DNA from: an uncultured Muribaculaceae bacterium
GTDB taxonomy: Bacteria > Bacteroidota > Bacteroidia > Bacteroidales > Muribaculaceae
Direction of reading: 5' to 3'
Length of the DNA: 64,000 bases
Assembly: GCA_910577585.1 (NCBI GenBank)
Contig: CAJTNN010000013.1
Coordinates: 1 to 64,000 of the forward strand
Part shown: in pieces, positions 60,470 through 64,000 of the stretch
Position numbering within the stretch: the first letter of the stretch is position 1
Layout: each line of letters starts with the position of its first letter
Translations under genes and position numbers: made by a program
The notes under the pieces: model-generated
The model's input: the letters and a program-made list of their open reading frames with translations, nothing else
Database searches by the model: none
What the model was told of the DNA's origin: nothing

Positions 60470-60610
60470 CGGTGTGGGTTATTCTCTCTCTTGTTGTTAA
60501 GTTTTGGCGGCCGGCTCCCTTCAGCCGGCGCATACGGCGCCAGACTGCTCCTTGGCGGGCTGCCTGTGAGGTCCCGGAATTGACCGGGAGATACAAATCA
60601 AGCAAATTTA
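60470..60610. other. Short gap with small palindromes
   Basis: Between the FAD oxidoreductase and tsaB (both minus). GCCGGCT...AGCCGGC and CCCGG...CCGGG hairpins are seen without T-runs. No gene. Confidence 0.3.
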
Positions 60611-62191
60611 CTATTTTTTTCGCACATTTGCAATTGCATCTGCACAACGGCGCCCATCGATGGCGGCTGAGACTATGCCGCCGGCATATCCGGCTCCTTC
60701 GCCTGCGGGATAGAGTCCGCGTATGCCGACATGGCATAATGTCTCGCGGTCGCGAGGCAATCTGACGGGGGAGGATGTGCGGCTCTCCAGACCGATTACG
60801 GTGGCTGCATCGGTGAGGAATCCTACCGATTTGCGGCCAAAATCGCGGAATCCCTCCTGAAGACGTCGGGCTATTGCAGGGGGGAGCAGACGGTCGACTC
60901 GCGCTGCGAGCAGGCCGGGGGGATATGACGATGGTGGCAGTGATGATGAGTCGCGGCCACGCACAAAGTCGGTCATCCGCTGAGCGGGCGCCTTGAGGGT
61001 GCGTCCGGCTGCTTCGAAGAATCTCTTCTCTACATCCTCTTGCAATGCCATGAGTTCGAAGACTCCGTGTGAGGCATATTCGGGATAGTCGCCGGGACGT
61101 ATCTCCACCACCATTCCGGAGTTGCTCCATCGGCCGTTGCGCGCCGATGACGACATGCCGTTGACCACCCCCTCGCCGGGCGCCGACATAGCCGGCACCA
61201 CCACTCCACCGGGACACATGCAGAAGCTGTACACGCCGCGTCCATCCACCTGAGTTACATAGTTGTATTCGGCGGCGGGCAGATATTCTCCTCTCCCCTC
61301 CGGCGAATGATATTGAAGGCGGTCAATCAATTCAGAGGGGTGCTCGAGGCGCACACCCATGGCGAACCCTTTTGCTTCCATCTCTACCCCCTGTGCGTGC
61401 AGACGTCGGATTGTGTCGCGTGCGGAATGTCCGGTGGCAAGTATGACATCTCCCTTGATGGTCTCGCCGGATGATGTGACAACGCCGATGGCGCGCCGCT
61501 GGCCGTCGGCGTCTGTGGTGAGAATCAATTCATCGGCACGTGTCGAGAATCTGACTTCGCCGCCGCATTCGATGATTTTCTCGCGTATGGCTTTTATGAT
61601 TTTGGGGAGGCGGTCGCTGCCGATGTGCGGATGCGAATCGCTGAGAATCTCCTCTTTTGCGCCAAACTGCACGAGGAGCTGCATCACTGCGTCGTTGTCG
61701 CCACGCTTCTTTGAGCGTGTATAGAGTTTGCCATCTGAGAAGGTGCCCGCGCCCCCTTCGCCGAAGCAATAGTTTGATTCGGGGTCAACGTTGCCTGTGC
61801 GACTGAGCTGGGCGATGTCGACGCGACGGGTGTCGACGTCGCGGCCTCGCTCAAGGAGTATGGGACGCATGCCATGTTGGAGTGCGCGCAGGGCGGCGAA
61901 GAGGCCTGCCGGACCGGCGCCGACAATCACCACCTGAGGCGCATCGGCCGCCACATGCTTGAACTCCACCACCTCGCGCTGCGGCAAAGCCGAGTCATCA
62001 TCACCCCATGCCACACATATGGTGAGATTCACTACGATATCGCGCTTGCGGGCATCGATAGATTTGCGTATGATGCGTAGGTCGCGCACTTTGTCGGGCT
62101 TCAGACCAAGTGCGCGGGCGGCCTGCGATGTTATGACGCTCATGTCGGCTGCCTCGCAGGGGGTGAGCCGGAGTGCTACGTTCTCTTTCAT
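60611..62191 (-). CDS. FAD-dependent oxidoreductase (NAD(P)/FAD-dependent dehydrogenase, COG2509 type)
   Basis: This 526-aa flavoprotein has an N-terminal ~80-residue domain (PCEAADMSVITSQAARALGL), a Rossmann FAD motif GAGPAGLFAA (91-100), and the family-typical GGAGTFSDGKLYTRSK (about 146-161). CPGGVVVPA and a C-terminal GAGYAGGIVSAAIDG FAD-binding segment are also present. The substrate is unknown. It overlaps rarA by 4 bp, so the two are co-transcribed. Confidence 0.9.
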   Translation of the reverse strand: MKENVALRLTPCEAADMSVITSQAARALGLKPDKVRDLRIIRKSIDARKRDIVVNLTICVAWGDDDSALPQREVVEFKHVAADAPQVVIVGAGPAGLFAALRALQHGMRPILLERGRDVDTRRVDIAQLSRTGNVDPESNYCFGEGGAGTFSDGKLYTRSKKRGDNDAVMQLLVQFGAKEEILSDSHPHIGSDRLPKIIKAIREKIIECGGEVRFSTRADELILTTDADGQRRAIGVVTSSGETIKGDVILATGHSARDTIRRLHAQGVEMEAKGFAMGVRLEHPSELIDRLQYHSPEGRGEYLPAAEYNYVTQVDGRGVYSFCMCPGGVVVPAMSAPGEGVVNGMSSSARNGRWSNSGMVVEIRPGDYPEYASHGVFELMALQEDVEKRFFEAAGRTLKAPAQRMTDFVRGRDSSSLPPSSYPPGLLAARVDRLLPPAIARRLQEGFRDFGRKSVGFLTDAATVIGLESRTSSPVRLPRDRETLCHVGIRGLYPAGEGAGYAGGIVSAAIDGRRCADAIANVRKK

Positions 62192-63465
62192 TTCTTTCTT
62201 ATTTCATCCATGCGCTGCTGCATCTTGGCTTCTGAGGGATTGGCGCCTGCCTGCCAGAAGCGTTTGCCGGTGAGCTCTGTGGGCAGGTATTGCTGGTCAG
62301 CGAAGTTGTTGGCATAGTCGTGGGCATATTTATAACCTTCGTGATATCCCAGCTCTTTCATGAGTTTGGTCGGGGCGTTGCGCAGATGCAGCGGCACCGG
62401 CAGATTGCCCGATGCGCTCACCTCTTCGAGTGCGCTGCCAATGGCGGCATAGGCGGTGTTGCTCTTGGGTGATGTGGCGAGGTAGATGGTGCATTCCGAA
62501 AGTATTATCCGCCCCTCGGGCCAACCAATTTTCTGCAGCGCATCAAATGTGGCGTTGGCGAGAAGCAGGGCATTGGGATTGGCCAGGCCGATATCTTCGG
62601 CGGCGAGTATCACGAGGCGCCGCGCGATAAAGGCCGGGTCTTCGCCACCGGCCACCATGCGTGCAAGCCAGTAGACTGCTGCATCGGGGTCACTCCCCCT
62701 GACTGACTTGATGAAGGCTGAGATGATGTCGTAGTGCATCTCGCCGTTGCGGTCATAGGCTGCGGGATTCTCCTGGAGGCGGTCGATGACGATGTTGTCG
62801 TTGATCACCATCTCTTCGCCATCGGGCGTGGATTGCTCAATCAAGTCTATTATATTCAGCAACTTGCGCGCGTCGCCTCCGGCGAAGCGGAAGAGCGCGG
62901 CTGTCTCATCTACCCTCACCTTACGGGCCATGAGAATAGGGTCGGTGGCGAGGGCATTGTCGAGAAGACGCTTGAGATCGGTGGCGTCGAGCGGCTTGAG
63001 GGTGTAGACCTGCGCTCGCGACAGAAGCGGACGTATCACCTCAAACGATGGATTCTCTGTCGTGGCTCCGATAAGTGTAAGCACACCCTTCTCTACCGCA
63101 CCGAGCAGGGAGTCCTGCTGCGATTTGTTGAAGCGGTGTATCTCGTCGATGAATAGAATCGGGCGGGCTTTGGCAAACATGCTGCGGCTCGCTTTCTCAC
63201 AACGGTCTATGACCTCTCTGACATCTTTCACACCTGAGGTGACAGCGCTTAGGGTATAGAAATCTGCCTCTGTGGCATTGGCTATGATGCGGGCGAGCGT
63301 GGTCTTCCCCACTCCGGGGGGTCCCCAGAGTATGAATGAGTTGATGCGCCCAGTGTCAATCATGTTGCGTATCACGCCACCTTGACCCACAAGATGCGCC
63401 TGTCCGATGTAGTTGTCGAGCGTCTGCGGCCGCATGCGCTCTGCCAAAGGTATGTTGCCTGCCAC
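62188..63465 (-). CDS. rarA: Replication-associated recombination protein RarA (MgsA)
   Basis: RarA is a AAA+ ATPase related to clamp loaders that acts at stalled forks. The 425-aa protein has Walker A GPPGVGKT (48-55), Walker B FIDEIHRFNK and the C-terminal tetramerisation region. It starts with GTG at 63465 (codes for Met as initiator), because no ATG precedes the conserved PLAERMRPQ start. It lies 11 bp after the HAD gene and overlaps the FAD gene. Confidence 0.94.
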   Translation of the reverse strand: MAGNIPLAERMRPQTLDNYIGQAHLVGQGGVIRNMIDTGRINSFILWGPPGVGKTTLARIIANATEADFYTLSAVTSGVKDVREVIDRCEKASRSMFAKARPILFIDEIHRFNKSQQDSLLGAVEKGVLTLIGATTENPSFEVIRPLLSRAQVYTLKPLDATDLKRLLDNALATDPILMARKVRVDETAALFRFAGGDARKLLNIIDLIEQSTPDGEEMVINDNIVIDRLQENPAAYDRNGEMHYDIISAFIKSVRGSDPDAAVYWLARMVAGGEDPAFIARRLVILAAEDIGLANPNALLLANATFDALQKIGWPEGRIILSECTIYLATSPKSNTAYAAIGSALEEVSASGNLPVPLHLRNAPTKLMKELGYHEGYKYAHDYANNFADQQYLPTELTGKRFWQAGANPSEAKMQQRMDEIRKK

Positions 63466-63476
63466 TTGAGTCAGCC

Positions 63477-64000
63477 TTATTTTAGAAGTTTATGCAAAAA
63501 GTCAGTGTCGACACCTTCGAGCGTGTCGACCACTTTCGAACAGTGGGGAGCGAGAAGCTCGCTCTTGATGGTGCCGGCCACTCCGAGCACACTTCCCCCT
63601 GAGCGTTCACCTGCGATTACCCCCTGCAGCGAATCCTCTACCACTATCCAGCGTCCGGCGGGGAGATTGAGCCGGCGTGCGGCCTCAAGATAACCTTCGG
63701 GGTCAGGCTTGGAGTGACTGACCTGGTCGCCGGTGATGATGGTGGCGAAGTAGTCTTTTATGCCGGGGAGGTCGCGGTAGAGATGTGCCATCTTCAGGTC
63801 GTTGCTGCTTGTGAAGAGGGCCATCGGTATATTGTTACGCTTGAGGTCATCGAGAAGTTCATGCGCTCCGGGGCAATAGTCATACACCATCTTCTCCTCC
63901 TCTTCATACAGTCGTGCCTCCACTCTGCGGCGAATCTGCTCATCAGGATAATGAAGGGTGAGTATGTTGTCGAGAGTAGTCCCCTTTATGCGCTCGGCAA
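63477..64000 (-). CDS. HAD-superfamily hydrolase, beta-phosphoglucomutase-like (runs off the window)
   Basis: This partial gene continues past the right edge; the frame is open to base 64000, so its N-terminus with the DxDGT nucleophile motif is outside. Visible parts include KGTTLDNIL (cap domain), PGAHELLDDLKRN, the motif II region ALFTSSND, the SKPDPEGYLEAARRL motif III Lys, and VVEDSLQGVIAG (motif IV). They fit the PgmB/phosphatase subfamily; the substrate is unknown. rarA follows 11 bp later. Confidence 0.88.
   Translation of the reverse strand, partial: AERIKGTTLDNILTLHYPDEQIRRRVEARLYEEEEKMVYDYCPGAHELLDDLKRNNIPMALFTSSNDLKMAHLYRDLPGIKDYFATIITGDQVSHSKPDPEGYLEAARRLNLPAGRWIVVEDSLQGVIAGERSGGSVLGVAGTIKSELLAPHCSKVVDTLEGVDTDFLHKLLK

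Noticed and set aside
60378..61217. 279-aa minus-strand frame across tsaB, the gap and the FAD gene
   Set aside because: Out of frame with both genes and extremely Arg/Ser/Pro-rich; both overlapped genes have intact motifs.

Overview
This window looks like a chromosome segment of a Bacteroidales bacterium, most likely close to Muribaculaceae/Muribaculum (family placement is inference). Support comes from Bacteroidota-type families (DUF4290, DUF4293, DUF5686, OMPP1/FadL-like porin, EFR1 flavodoxin-ferredoxin, NspC, archaeal/eukaryote-type ProS) and from repeated matches to the Bacteroidota promoter pattern (TTTG, about 20 nt, TAnnTTTG). No tRNA, rRNA, CRISPR array, complete insertion sequence or prophage was found. 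Most of the sequence is ordinary core genome; the accessory material is a few small AT-rich cassettes.

Layout. 0-7 kb: miaA and a membrane protein, a DPP-IV-type peptidase, proS and a DUF4293 protein, all on minus. 7.5-16.3 kb: a large TPR protein (+), dnaA, an MCE/MlaD lipid-transport protein and a cell-wall amidase (-), then an exonuclease and a THUMP-like methyltransferase (+). 16.4-17.6 kb: a toxin-antitoxin pair between two imperfect direct repeats. 17.8-23.5 kb: an outer-membrane porin, a Trp/Gly-rich secreted protein and lon. 23.46-24.44 kb: an orphan acidic gene and a MITE-like inverted-repeat element, bracketed by two copies of the lon upstream region. 24.5-32.1 kb: trmN6-like methyltransferase, ECF sigma factor, DEAD-box helicase with an Asn-rich tail, an unknown 154-aa protein, a CYTH phosphatase and a DUF5686 outer-membrane protein. 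32.2-33.5 kb: an Abi_2/AbiF-like HEPN gene with a tiny divergent promoter-hairpin-terminator unit beside it. 34-44.3 kb: alaS, an M23 peptidase and an eight-gene minus-strand run (mlaE, mlaF, udk, lptB, CPBP protease, holA, EFR1 protein, MerR regulator). 44.6-49.2 kb: gltB alone with its own promoter and terminator. 49.3-64 kb: lipB/lipA, pcrA, a restriction-like nuclease domain protein, S1/P1 nuclease, nspC, an ompA-like/rimM/murA/DUF4290/tsaB run, and a FAD oxidoreductase/rarA/HAD hydrolase run that leaves the window.

How they fit together: the core genes serve translation and tRNA modification (miaA, proS, alaS, tsaB, rimM, trmN6), replication and repair (dnaA, holA, pcrA, rarA), envelope lipid and peptidoglycan upkeep (MlaD/E/F, LptB, MurA, amidase, M23) and lipoate and glutamate metabolism. 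The most interesting locus is the HEPN Abi gene with its candidate small RNA at 32.2-33.1 kb: it resembles the reported AbiF toxin/RNA-antitoxin arrangement regarded as ancestral to Cas13. The two repeat-bracketed cassettes (16.4-17.6 kb and 23.46-24.44 kb) come next.
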